Shown: positions 1 to 7,352, numbered from the stretch's first letter. The stretch: DNA of 7,650 nucleotides from an uncultured Eubacteriales bacterium (GCA_900549105.1 URND01000131.1:1-7650), one strand, 5' to 3'. Translations and numbers: made by a program. Notes: generated by a model from the letters alone, not told the origin.

Positions 1-58
1 TCTTTTGGAGAACAAGGATGGTTTCCAGGTAGTCCTCCCCGGACGCATGAAGTTTTAT
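1..58 (-). CDS. DtxR-family metal-dependent regulator, N-terminus only; start codon reads ATA
   Basis: Partial gene running off the left edge; only 19 codons are visible. Read from position 58 the peptide is (I/M)KLHA followed by SGEDYLETILVLQK, which matches the usual opening of DtxR/MntR-type metal-dependent repressors (a short lead, then S-x-E-x-Y-L-E-x-I, the first helix before the winged helix-turn-helix). These proteins are dimeric cytoplasmic repressors that bind DNA when loaded with iron or manganese. The frame has no ATG, GTG or TTG between the upstream in-frame stop and the conserved residues. The codon where ATG would be expected is ATA (58-56), and a good ribosome binding site, GAAGGTG (72-66), lies 7 nt before it. 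It starts 2 nt after the ecfA stop, so it is the last visible gene of the transport operon. Family assignment rests on a short stretch recognised from memory. The gene may be start-impaired, may use ATA, or may carry a sequencing error. Confidence 0.72.
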   Translation of the reverse strand, partial: MKLHASGEDYLETILVLQK

Positions 59-60
59 AT

Positions 61-1560
61 TTAATCACCTTCAAAAGCAAAGAACCTTTGCAGTCGTTCC
101 CTGCTTATTCTGTTCCATCCATCACTCCATAGCACTTTTCCGTTTTCTATAAAGACAAAGTAATTGCAGCACTCCGCAATCAGCTCCGGGTCATGAGTAA
201 CAATAAACAAGGTTTTCCCCAACGAACTCAATTCCCGCAAATTCTCTGCCACTTTTTTCATGTGCCGATAATCCAATCCGCTTGTAGGCTCGTCAAAAAC
301 AATAACCTGTTTATCAGACGCAATCGCGCTGGCAATCGCTACCCTCTGTTTCTGTCCGCCGGACAACGACATAGGATGGGCGTCTCTAAATTCTGAAATG
401 TGCAGACTTTCCATAATACTTTCTGCCTCATGCGCCGCTTTTTCTTCATCTGAATTATCCAGACTAAGCAAGATTTCATCCATTACACTTTCCGTAAAAA
501 GTTGGTGGTTTACGTCCTGCATAACCATATAGCAGGTCTTAATTCTCTGATTTGCCATATAAGTTTTTCCATTCATGCTCATACAGCCTTTTGCGGTTTT
601 GAGCAATCCGCATAAATTGTTAGCAAAAGTCGTTTTCCCGGCTCCATTGTTGCCGACTACTCCAACCACCGAACCTTGCGGAATCATCAAATCTGATATA
701 TCCAGCACCTTCCGCTTTTTCTTCTTACCTCCGGAAGCATTTTTATAAGAAACTTCAAAGTCCCTGATATATAGCTGCTTTGTCGCACACACTGTGCTCT
801 GCATTTTACTAAAATCTTCAGACTGTAAAGTTCTAAGACCCAGCGCGTGCAATTCGCCTGTAGATTTCTTTTTGAAGTCGGAGATGGAAAGGTTTTCTTT
901 TATTTGCCCGCCCTGCATATATAGAATGCGATCTGCAATATCCATCAGGTAATACAGGCGATGTTCCGCAATCACAATCGTTTTCCCCTGTGCTTTCCAT
1001 TTCCGCAATACATCTTTTAATTCTCTGATTGATTTAATATCCAAATTGGAAGATGGCTCGTCCAGTACGAATATATCCGGTTCCATTGCGGAAACGGACG
1101 CACAGGCAACTTTCTGTTTTTCGCCACCGGACAGTGCAAATAAGCTCCTATTCAGTAAATCTTCGATTTTTAACGCGCCTACCGTTTTTTCTATCCGCGA
1201 ATTGATTTCGTCTGCGTCGATTGCCAAATTCTCACATCCAAATGCAATTTCACTGGTAGTATCCACTGTAAAAAATTGTGTCCTTGGATTTTGAAAAACA
1301 GAACCAACCACACCAGACAAAGCATAAAGGGATACATTTTTTACATCTATCCCTTCCACAATCGTCTGCCCGGTAAGCGTTCCTTCGTAATAATGCGGGA
1401 TAAGCCCATTTATTAAACGTGTGAGTGTAGTCTTTCCGCAGCCGGATTCTCCGCAGATCAAAACAACCTCTCCGTCATGGATAGTCAAATTTATATTTTC
1501 GATTTTTCCTTTTGAACTGCCTTGCTCATATTGAAAGGCTACATCCTTAAACTCTATCAT
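61..1560 (-). CDS. ECF transporter energizing ATPase with two fused ABC domains (EcfA-type)
   Basis: A 499-residue cytoplasmic protein with two complete ATP-binding cassettes that powers the ECF importer with the adjacent EcfT and MptD-type proteins. Domain 1: Walker A GESGCGKT (37-44), Q-loop Q90, signature LSGGE (143-147), Walker B FVLDE (164-168) and switch His200. Domain 2: Walker A GNNGAGKT (303-310), Q348, signature LSGGQ (399-403), Walker B VIVFDE (419-424) and H456. All catalytic residues are present, so both sites should be active. Most ECF systems use two separate ATPases (EcfA1/EcfA2); here they are one chain, as is usual for dedicated MptD-type systems. Domain 2 has a lysine-rich patch (GGKKKKRK, 278-284) between its first strands. 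The start at 1560 was preferred over an upstream ATG (1608) because AGGAGGG overlaps the ecfT stop 5 nt before it and the protein then begins MIEFKDVAF, the normal start of a cassette. It lies 10 nt after ecfT. Confidence 0.94.
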   Translation of the reverse strand: MIEFKDVAFQYEQGSSKGKIENINLTIHDGEVVLICGESGCGKTTLTRLINGLIPHYYEGTLTGQTIVEGIDVKNVSLYALSGVVGSVFQNPRTQFFTVDTTSEIAFGCENLAIDADEINSRIEKTVGALKIEDLLNRSLFALSGGEKQKVACASVSAMEPDIFVLDEPSSNLDIKSIRELKDVLRKWKAQGKTIVIAEHRLYYLMDIADRILYMQGGQIKENLSISDFKKKSTGELHALGLRTLQSEDFSKMQSTVCATKQLYIRDFEVSYKNASGGKKKKRKVLDISDLMIPQGSVVGVVGNNGAGKTTFANNLCGLLKTAKGCMSMNGKTYMANQRIKTCYMVMQDVNHQLFTESVMDEILLSLDNSDEEKAAHEAESIMESLHISEFRDAHPMSLSGGQKQRVAIASAIASDKQVIVFDEPTSGLDYRHMKKVAENLRELSSLGKTLFIVTHDPELIAECCNYFVFIENGKVLWSDGWNRISRERLQRFFAFEGD

Positions 1561-1570
1561 TTCAGCCCTC

Positions 1571-2299
1571 CTAAAAAAGCAGGAACACCAACAGGGCAGC
1601 AGTAACAATAATCATAAGCGCAAAATCTTTCCAATGGAAACCGATCTTACAAATGCTTGTACGCTTTTTTCCGTTTCCTAATCCTCTTGTCAAAGCTGCC
1701 GCAGACAGGTCATTCCCTATTGTTACTACAGACATCATAAGAGGGACAATTCGATATTCTAATACTGCTTGTGGATTCTTGAAAAAATTTTTCCCCGTGA
1801 TTCCTCTCATACGCATAGCGTTTCCAATAGATCCCGCTTCTTCGGAAATTGTAGGGAAGAACCGGAACATAACAGAAAACGGGATAATGAATGCTTCTGG
1901 TATATGCATACGCTGCATGGCAAGGACAAACTCACTAACCTTTGTAGTCGAGAGAAGATAATAGCCCATCATGGCGCTTGGAAACCATCGTGTTCCAAAT
2001 TGAGCCAGCAGCGATATTATAATTGTTCCTATTAGTCCCATATACGGAACAAGAAATATGTTCACCATCCATGAAACAACAAAAACAATCAAATAGATGA
2101 TGGCAACCTTTTTCCTACTGCCCGAAAGCAGGAGGAAAAAGGGTACCAATGCCAGAATCGGCTTTAACCAGAAACTAATACCGTCCGTTTTTCCGTCAAT
2201 CATTACAATACTGAATATTACCAGCATATATAGCTTTGTTCTTGGATCAAGCCAGAAACGTCGCTCCGAATCAACTGACAGTAATAATTCTGGTTTCAT
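1571..2299 (-). CDS. ecfT: ECF transporter transmembrane coupling protein EcfT (CbiQ-like)
   Basis: A 242-residue membrane protein that links the ATPase to the substrate-binding subunit in an energy-coupling-factor importer. It has hydrophobic segments at about 23-34, 46-59, 66-84, 87-100 and 224-242. Between the last two lies the long cytoplasmic coupling region with two Ala/Arg-Gly motifs: AMRMRG (161-166) and AALTRG (201-206). These are the paired coupling-helix motifs that contact the two ATPase domains in EcfT/CbiQ proteins. HIPEAFIIPFSVMFRFFPT (132-150) also fits the family. The ATG shares one base with the stop of the MptD-type gene (TAATG), so the two are translationally coupled; AAAGG about 13 nt upstream is a weak ribosome binding site. 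The dedicated neighbours suggest a group I system, with its own T and A subunits rather than a shared pool. Confidence 0.93.
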   Translation of the reverse strand: MKPELLLSVDSERRFWLDPRTKLYMLVIFSIVMIDGKTDGISFWLKPILALVPFFLLLSGSRKKVAIIYLIVFVVSWMVNIFLVPYMGLIGTIIISLLAQFGTRWFPSAMMGYYLLSTTKVSEFVLAMQRMHIPEAFIIPFSVMFRFFPTISEEAGSIGNAMRMRGITGKNFFKNPQAVLEYRIVPLMMSVVTIGNDLSAAALTRGLGNGKKRTSICKIGFHWKDFALMIIVTAALLVFLLF

Positions 2300-2886
2300 T
2301 AAACAATGCCCGCCTTTACAAAATGCTTCTTCAAAATTGCCTTGCCCAAATACGCGCCGATCACTCCGCCAACAAGGCCTAAAACAATGACTACCGGCAG
2401 CATCCAGTTAGCGGTAAGGCCCATAACGGCGTTGATGTATTCATCCGTACCTCCTTTGCTTCTGTACGCCTCAAAGAAAGTATCTCTCATAATCCACATA
2501 GGCAGCATGGAGCCGACTACCCATTCGGTAAACACGCAATATCCCAGCACAGTATGTTTCCAGCTTTTATATTCGCCAGCCTTGAAGATTAAATCAGCAA
2601 GAAAACCGAATACGATTCCAAACGGAATCGAAATCCAGCTTTGTCCCATCAGAAAGCAGAGGACGCTGACCAGCGTACCCATAATAGTTGCTGCACCAAA
2701 TTTTCCGGTCTTTGTCAGGAACAGCATGAACGGGATGCCGCCCAATATTCCCAGTACAAGTGGAATGATAACTGCAAAGATAGGGATGTAACCCAGCATA
2801 CCTGTGATAAAGAACATCACAAAGTAGATGACGGTAAAAATACCGATGTTGATAAAGTCTTTTGCGTTCAATTTTTTCTTGTCCAT
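2299..2886 (-). CDS. MptD-family ECF transporter S component (substrate-binding membrane protein)
   Basis: A 195-residue, very hydrophobic protein with about five to six membrane segments (roughly 13-33, 36-58, 66-80, 84-101, 113-133 and 160-182), the size and layout of ECF S components. The opening KKLNAKDFINIGIFTVIYF and the later GYIPIFAVIIPLVLGILGG fit the MptD/Trep_Strep group (recognised from memory, TIGR02185). The S component binds the substrate and determines specificity. No substrate is established from sequence for this group; the context here (metal regulator, siderophore-transporter-like half-ABC pair) suggests a metal chelate or related compound, which is inference. The start is set by AAAGGAG 8 nt upstream of ATG. 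It follows the second half-transporter after an 18-nt gap and overlaps ecfT by one base. Confidence 0.9.
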   Translation of the reverse strand: MDKKKLNAKDFINIGIFTVIYFVMFFITGMLGYIPIFAVIIPLVLGILGGIPFMLFLTKTGKFGAATIMGTLVSVLCFLMGQSWISIPFGIVFGFLADLIFKAGEYKSWKHTVLGYCVFTEWVVGSMLPMWIMRDTFFEAYRSKGGTDEYINAVMGLTANWMLPVVIVLGLVGGVIGAYLGKAILKKHFVKAGIV

Positions 2887-2904
2887 TGTAGGAACTCCTT
2901 TCTT

Positions 2905-4653
2905 TTATGCAAGGCTGTCTGCCTTGATTTTCCAACCGATAGCTTTTTCTCTCATACCAACAAAATCTGCATAAATACCTGCTTGTTTGATAAGCTCGTC
3001 ATGCGTACCTTGCTGAGAGATTTTACCACGGTCGATAACGATGATTTGATCTGCATTTTTTACAGTTTTCAACCGATGAGCAATCATAATAATTGTTTTT
3101 CCCTGTGTCAGCGCCTCAATCGCTCTCTGAAGCTCGGCTTCATTTTCGGGATCAACATTCGCTGTGGCCTCGTCAAGAATAATGATGGGTGCATCTTTCA
3201 TAATCGCTCTTGCAATAGAAATCCTCTGCTTTTCACCGCCGGAAATGGTTGCACCGCTTTCTCCGATTACCGTCTGGTAACCCTCCGGTAATGCTGAGAT
3301 GAAGTCATGGCACCTTGCCGCCTTTGCTGCCTTTACGACATCTTCATGGGTGGCGTTAGGGCAGCCGAATTTGATATTGTTCTCAATCGTGTCAGGGAAC
3401 AGATACACATTCTGGAATACCATGCTGATATTTTTCATCAGGCTGTCCAGCTTATAATCTTTGACATCAATGCCGCCGATACGGACGCTGCCGCTATCAA
3501 CATCCCAAAAGCGTGCGATTAAATTTACCAGTGTTGTTTTTCCAGAACCCGACGGACCGACAATCGCCGTTGTGGTTCCTTGTGGAATTGTGAGCGATAC
3601 ATGATCGATTACTTTTTTATCCCCATAGGAAAAACTCACATCCTGCATTTCAATGTCCAGCCGGTCTGGGGTCTGTTCTTTGCCGTCAATGTCAATCTGA
3701 GGACTTTGGTTGATTTCTTCCACACGGTCAATAGAAGCATCGATCATGGAAAGCATAAAGAACATTTCTCCCGCGCTTTCCAACTGGCTATATACCATGA
3801 ACGCCGATACTAAGATTATCAGACAATATGTCAATTCCAGCGTGCCGTTTATGAAAAGAGCGATAGAGCAGAAAGCAGCAGCGGCACTGGCAATCCGAAG
3901 GACAACCTGCTCGGCAGCTATATAGGGAATTCGCTGTCTTTCAATAAGCTGGTTTTTCCTCTGTGTTTCGTCAATAGATTTTTCCAGTGTAGTATTTGAT
4001 TGCTTTGCCATGTGGAACGCTCGCACAACGCTCATTCCCTGTATGTATTCCAGTACAGCGTCCATAAATTCTGTTTGTGCATCTAACCGTATGGGAGATA
4101 ATCTTTTGGAGCAGCGCAGGAGCATTGTGTTAATTACCATGAACAAAATTACGCCAGTTAAAAAAATCAAACTGATCTTCCAGCTAAAATAGCTCATGGC
4201 AACAGAAAAGATACTTGCGTGGATTACACCAACCAAAGTCCGTACGATAACAGCAAAGGACATGCTTTCAAGGTCGCTCATAGTCGCTGTTGAAACGGAT
4301 GTGAGGTTGCCCAGACTATGGCTATTGAAATAACCCATCGGCATATATTTCATACGGTTACCAATTTGAATCCTCTTATCCTCACACATTCGGTAGCTGC
4401 CTTCGCCTTCTTTTCCATGCGCCAGATACCAGAAAATAGCGGTGCCGATCACACTGACCAGCATAATACCGAAGGCTAAAAGCGCAGTCTGTGCGGTGAT
4501 ATTATCATGGACTAATCCGTCCAGCACTACCAGAAGGGCAGCAAATTGCAGAGCCTCTAAAATGCACCGTATGATTTCATACAAGAGTCCTAAATACCAG
4601 TTTCGGCTCTGGCGGCCCGCAAATTCAAAAAATTTTCTAAAAGAATATATCAT
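2905..4653 (-). CDS. Half-ABC transporter, fused membrane and ATPase domains (second of heterodimer; YbtPQ/IrtAB-like)
   Basis: A 582-residue half-transporter: an exporter-fold membrane domain (six segments, about 17-45, 57-79, 131-153, 157-178, 247-269 and 275-300) followed by an ATPase domain. The ATPase has Walker A GPSGSGKT (366-373), Q-loop Q414, signature ISGGE (470-474, Ile instead of the usual Leu), Walker B IIILDE (490-495) and switch His526. It should pair with the equally long upstream protein. The start at 4653 was preferred over one 20 codons upstream (4713) because AAGGAGGTG (4670-4662) sits 8 nt before it, the extra residues are only the shifted frame of the upstream gene, and the ATG overlaps the upstream stop as ATGA (4 bp), a typical coupled junction. 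In this fold the direction is not readable from sequence: most members export, but the YbtPQ/IrtAB pairs import siderophores. The neighbouring ECF and DtxR genes favour uptake; multidrug export is the alternative. Confidence 0.92.
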   Translation of the reverse strand: MIYSFRKFFEFAGRQSRNWYLGLLYEIIRCILEALQFAALLVVLDGLVHDNITAQTALLAFGIMLVSVIGTAIFWYLAHGKEGEGSYRMCEDKRIQIGNRMKYMPMGYFNSHSLGNLTSVSTATMSDLESMSFAVIVRTLVGVIHASIFSVAMSYFSWKISLIFLTGVILFMVINTMLLRCSKRLSPIRLDAQTEFMDAVLEYIQGMSVVRAFHMAKQSNTTLEKSIDETQRKNQLIERQRIPYIAAEQVVLRIASAAAAFCSIALFINGTLELTYCLIILVSAFMVYSQLESAGEMFFMLSMIDASIDRVEEINQSPQIDIDGKEQTPDRLDIEMQDVSFSYGDKKVIDHVSLTIPQGTTTAIVGPSGSGKTTLVNLIARFWDVDSGSVRIGGIDVKDYKLDSLMKNISMVFQNVYLFPDTIENNIKFGCPNATHEDVVKAAKAARCHDFISALPEGYQTVIGESGATISGGEKQRISIARAIMKDAPIIILDEATANVDPENEAELQRAIEALTQGKTIIMIAHRLKTVKNADQIIVIDRGKISQQGTHDELIKQAGIYADFVGMREKAIGWKIKADSLA

Positions 4654-6398
4654 ACTGTTTTCACCTCCTTTGCACCTATATGGGCTGTCCACATCGTATG
4701 ATAAAGACTGCACTCTTTTAGTAATTCCTCATGCGTTCCCTTCGCTTGGATTGTCCCATCCTTTACAACAACGATCTGGTCGGCATCCGTTATTGTGGAC
4801 AAGCGGTGAGCAATTACAATCAATGTTTTTCCCTTTGTCAATCGGCTGATGGCCTCCTGTATTACCGCTTCATTTTCTGGGTCAGTATAGGAAGTTGCTT
4901 CATCAAGAATCACAATCGGGGCGTTTTTTAGCATAGCTCTGGCAATCGCAATTCTCTGGCGTTCTCCACCGGACAAGTGCCCTCCGGCACCGCCAACCAC
5001 GGTTTCATATCCATGTTCAAGATTCATAATAAACTCGTGGCAGCCGGAAGCCTTTGCAATCTGCTCCACTTCGGAATCGCTTGCCTCCGGTTTGCCCATA
5101 CGGATATTGTTACGCACCGTGTCGTTAAACAGATAATTATCCTGCGATACATAGGAAATTAAATCGTTCAGTTGGTCGGTAGAAATTTCTTTTACGCTTT
5201 TACCACCAATCGTAATCAATCCCCCGGTCACATCCCAAAAGGACGCGATCAATTTTGCAATCGTTGATTTTCCGCTGCCGGACGGTCCTACAAAAGCTGT
5301 AATCTTTCCTTGGGGAATTGTCAGATTAATTCCTTTCAAGACCTCTTTTTCGTCGTATGCAAAATAGACATTTTCCAGAGAAATATCAAGGTTTGGCAAA
5401 TCGTATTTTCCCTCTGGCCGGACAAGTTCCGGCTGGTTTAATATCCCGTCAATCTCGCCCATTACGGTGCCTATTTTTGCAATATCATCAGTAAAGAACA
5501 TCGCGGCTACAAGCGGGCCTGCAATTCCCAATGACAGGACAATAACCGTAATAAAGGTAGCGGATGACAGGGAACCATTCATGTAAAACAGGCATCCAAC
5601 TGGAAGTACACTGATCAGCGCCGCAGGCCATACACTCATCATAATTGCCGAATATTTTTGTGTGTCTTTCATCCAGTCTAAAATCAGGTCTGCGTTTGCA
5701 TGAACGGCATCTGTAAATTTCTGATAGGAATTATCCGCCTGATTAAACGCCTTAATAACTTCAATACCGCCGATGTATTCTACCGTTGTTGCGCTCATGT
5801 GATTTCCGGCTTTTACAACTTCCCCATACTTCTTGGGATATTCTTTCATCATTCCCATGTAGCACATCATTCCAACAGGAATGGTAATCAACGATACTAA
5901 CGCCATTCTCCAGTCCAGAATGAACAGATAAATGATGATTGCGATTGGTACGAGAAGATTTGAGGTCATTTCCGGAATTACATGAGCAAGGGGAACCTCT
6001 AACTGTTCAATTCGTTCCACCATGCCATTTTTTAGCTGCCCGGACGGAGTGTTGAGAATATAGCCCATCGGCACTCTGGTAAGTTTTGAGGCAATTTTCC
6101 TCCTTGCCTCGGACAGCACTGCAAAGGTTGCTTCATGGGATGCCCTTGTGGAAATCCCCATCAATATCGCTTTTAGGACAAAGCCACCGCCGGAAATCAA
6201 ACACCACATCATATAAAATGATAAATCCCGATTCCCGGAGAGCAACTCAATCGTCATTCTGGCTGTTGCAAAATAGGGAACAATGCCAAAGGCAACTCCC
6301 AACACAGCAAGAACAACAGAAATGATGTAGCCCGTCTTATGCGGTCTTGCAAACTCTACAAGCCTGCCAAATGGCTTGCCGCCCTGCGACTGATTCAT
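4650..6398 (-). CDS. Half-ABC transporter, fused membrane and ATPase domains (first of heterodimer; YbtPQ/IrtAB-like)
   Basis: A 582-residue half-transporter and the first gene of the transport operon. The membrane domain has hydrophobic segments near 22-42, 60-81, 146-163, 165-183, 252-274 and 281-303. The ATPase domain carries Walker A GPSGSGKS (371-378), Q-loop Q419, signature LSGGE (475-479), Walker B IVILDE (495-500) with catalytic Glu500, and switch His531. The D-loop region reads SYTDP rather than the commoner SxVDP; the other motifs are standard, so it should hydrolyse ATP. The start is set by a strong TAAGGAGGG 6 nt before ATG. It probably forms a heterodimer with the downstream 582-residue protein, which its 3' end overlaps by 4 bp. 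Upstream lie a terminator and a small palindrome, so expression may depend on read-through from the regulator cistron or on an unrecognised promoter. Substrate unknown; metallophore uptake is suggested by context only. Confidence 0.92.
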   Translation of the reverse strand: MNQSQGGKPFGRLVEFARPHKTGYIISVVLAVLGVAFGIVPYFATARMTIELLSGNRDLSFYMMWCLISGGGFVLKAILMGISTRASHEATFAVLSEARRKIASKLTRVPMGYILNTPSGQLKNGMVERIEQLEVPLAHVIPEMTSNLLVPIAIIIYLFILDWRMALVSLITIPVGMMCYMGMMKEYPKKYGEVVKAGNHMSATTVEYIGGIEVIKAFNQADNSYQKFTDAVHANADLILDWMKDTQKYSAIMMSVWPAALISVLPVGCLFYMNGSLSSATFITVIVLSLGIAGPLVAAMFFTDDIAKIGTVMGEIDGILNQPELVRPEGKYDLPNLDISLENVYFAYDEKEVLKGINLTIPQGKITAFVGPSGSGKSTIAKLIASFWDVTGGLITIGGKSVKEISTDQLNDLISYVSQDNYLFNDTVRNNIRMGKPEASDSEVEQIAKASGCHEFIMNLEHGYETVVGGAGGHLSGGERQRIAIARAMLKNAPIVILDEATSYTDPENEAVIQEAISRLTKGKTLIVIAHRLSTITDADQIVVVKDGTIQAKGTHEELLKECSLYHTMWTAHIGAKEVKTV

Positions 6399-6414
6399 AT
6401 AAATCCCTCCTTAT

Positions 6415-6430
6415 GTTAGTTTTTGCTAAC
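6415..6430. promoter_or_regulatory. Inverted repeat GTTAG-N6-CTAAC upstream of the transport operon; possible operator
   Basis: A perfect 5+5 bp palindrome, read on the minus strand as GTTAGCAAAAACTAAC, lies between the T-tract of the terminator and the ribosome binding site of the first half-transporter. It is too short for a strong RNA hairpin, so a protein-binding site is more likely. The half-sites and the TTAG-N6-CTAA spacing also occur inside the DtxR/IdeR consensus as I know it, which fits the DtxR-like gene at the operon end, but the full 19-bp box is not present. It does not resemble the AAAACA/TGTTTT palindromes before the TetR gene. Confidence 0.4.
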
Positions 6431-6438
6431 TTTTATTC

Positions 6439-6491
6439 AAAAAAATAAGCCGATAATCTGTCATGTGATTTACACAAACAAATTATCGGCT
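6439..6491 (-). terminator. Rho-independent terminator after the KTR gene, overlapping its stop codon
   Basis: On the minus strand a perfect 10-bp stem, AGCCGATAAT pairing with ATTATCGGCT (6491-6482 and 6457-6448), encloses a 24-nt loop and is followed by TA and seven T (6445-6439). The first arm includes the last Ser-Arg codons and the TAA stop of the KTR gene. It should end, or attenuate, transcripts from the TetR-KTR promoter before the transport operon, whose first ATG is 41 nt beyond the T-tract. In a search of the 100 nt around it I found no convincing promoter for the operon; the best pairing, ATGACA with a 20-nt spacer to GAATAA, is poor. Confidence 0.82.
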
Positions 6492-6695
6492 CTGCGTCTT
6501 AGCGTCTGGCACTACTGATAATCGTATTTTCATGTTGTCAACATCTATCAAACATTCCTGTTTGCATTTGGGACAAAATATTGGAAAGTTCTTTAGTGAA
6601 GTATCTGCTCGTATCTTTGTCCGCGTTCTGCATTTACAAAAAGGGCAGTGTATCCATCCGTTTTCGTCCACACAAAAGTCTTTTGTTTTCTGCAT
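6483..6695 (-). CDS. Small cysteine-rich KTR-domain protein (zinc-ribbon-like)
   Basis: A 70-residue protein. Cysteines come as CPFC (17-20) plus C22 and as CPKC (41-44) plus C48, with C8 near the start. The two CPxC pairs look like a zinc ribbon. The stretch CRTRTKIRADTSLKNFPIFC and the ending PDAKTQSR are the hallmarks of the Cys-rich KTR family as I remember it, a family of unknown function common next to regulators and resistance genes in Firmicute conjugative elements, including Tn916-like ones. The KTR tripeptide itself is altered here. The start at 6695 was chosen over an upstream ATG (6803) because the extra 36 residues lie inside the TetR gene in another frame and GAAGGTG sits 8 nt before this ATG. 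It begins 19 nt after the TetR stop, so the two are cotranscribed. A role in nucleic-acid binding is possible but is only inferred from the zinc ribbon. Confidence 0.88.
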   Translation of the reverse strand: MQKTKDFCVDENGWIHCPFCKCRTRTKIRADTSLKNFPIFCPKCKQECLIDVDNMKIRLSVVPDAKTQSR

Positions 6696-6714
6696 TTTCT
6701 TCACACCTTCTTTC

Positions 6715-7332
6715 CTATTTTCGATAGTATTCTTTCCAGCCATTCCCATAAAAAGAGCGCAATTCATTGATATACTTCTTTGCTTCTTCCATCGGCATGT
6801 CATGGATTACTACCTCAAAGATGCCGGAGTAAAAAGCACTGGAAACAACGTGTAAAAATCCATCTGTAATGCGTCCCTCTGCCAGAGCTTTACTTCCAGC
6901 TTGAATCAAGAATTTTTTTGTGCAGCCCGTATCCAGTTCTACTAATCCTTCTAAAAAATCCTGATAGTAGTTTCCCGGTGCTCTGGTAATCAGCAGCTTA
7001 AATTCAGAAAAATACTCATAGATATATGCAATCACGCCTTCAAAACCACGATCTGAATATTCCATGATTTTTTCATTCTGCTCGCGCTCCGTCAAAGAAG
7101 AAAAACCATTTAATGACTGCCGCAACAACTCTTTCAGCCCGTTAGCTGCTGGTTCTACAAGAAATCGGAATAATCCCTCTTTATCTGAATACCGCGTATA
7201 TATTGTGCTGGTGCTGACACCAGCATTTTGGGCAATCGTCCGTATTGAAGCATCCGTATAGCCTTTTTCCAAAAATTCTTCTTTTGCGCAGGCAAGAATT
7301 TTCTCGTCAAATTCTTCGATTCTGCTTGCCAT
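6715..7332 (-). CDS. TetR/AcrR-family transcriptional regulator
   Basis: A 205-residue one-component repressor. The N-terminal helix-turn-helix is clear: EKILACAKEEFLEKGYTDAS leads into IRTIAQNAGVSTSTIYTRYSDKEGLF (about 30-55), with the recognition helix around 40-47 (STSTIYTR). The rest (about 60-205) is a variable helical domain for ligand binding and dimerisation; the ligand cannot be read from it. It starts with ATG at 7332, with AGG 6 nt and AAAGG 10 nt upstream. Three palindromes between the promoter and this start are the likely binding sites, implying autorepression. The KTR gene follows after 19 nt. The transport operon beyond the terminator is the natural second target, although no matching palindrome is seen in front of it, so control might act through read-through transcription from the shared upstream promoter. 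Confidence 0.92.
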   Translation of the reverse strand: MASRIEEFDEKILACAKEEFLEKGYTDASIRTIAQNAGVSTSTIYTRYSDKEGLFRFLVEPAANGLKELLRQSLNGFSSLTEREQNEKIMEYSDRGFEGVIAYIYEYFSEFKLLITRAPGNYYQDFLEGLVELDTGCTKKFLIQAGSKALAEGRITDGFLHVVSSAFYSGIFEVVIHDMPMEEAKKYINELRSFYGNGWKEYYRK

Positions 7333-7352
7333 TGATTACCTGCCTTTCTTTT

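Noticed and set aside
2594..2935. Minus-strand 113-codon frame overlapping the MptD-type gene
   Set aside because: It is a shifted frame over a well-supported membrane protein; its translation shows no membrane segments or known motif.
4654..4713. Upstream 20-residue extension of the second half-transporter
   Set aside because: It reads through the end of the first half-transporter in another frame; the ATG at 4653 has AAGGAGGTG and an ATGA overlap.
4650..6398. Simple multidrug exporter under TetR control
   Set aside because: Not excluded, but the co-operonic ECF importer genes and the DtxR-like gene make uptake of a metal-related compound the better reading.
6696..6803. Upstream 36-residue extension of the KTR protein
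   Set aside because: It overlaps the TetR coding end in another frame, while the internal ATG at 6695 has a good ribosome binding site and gives the usual family length.
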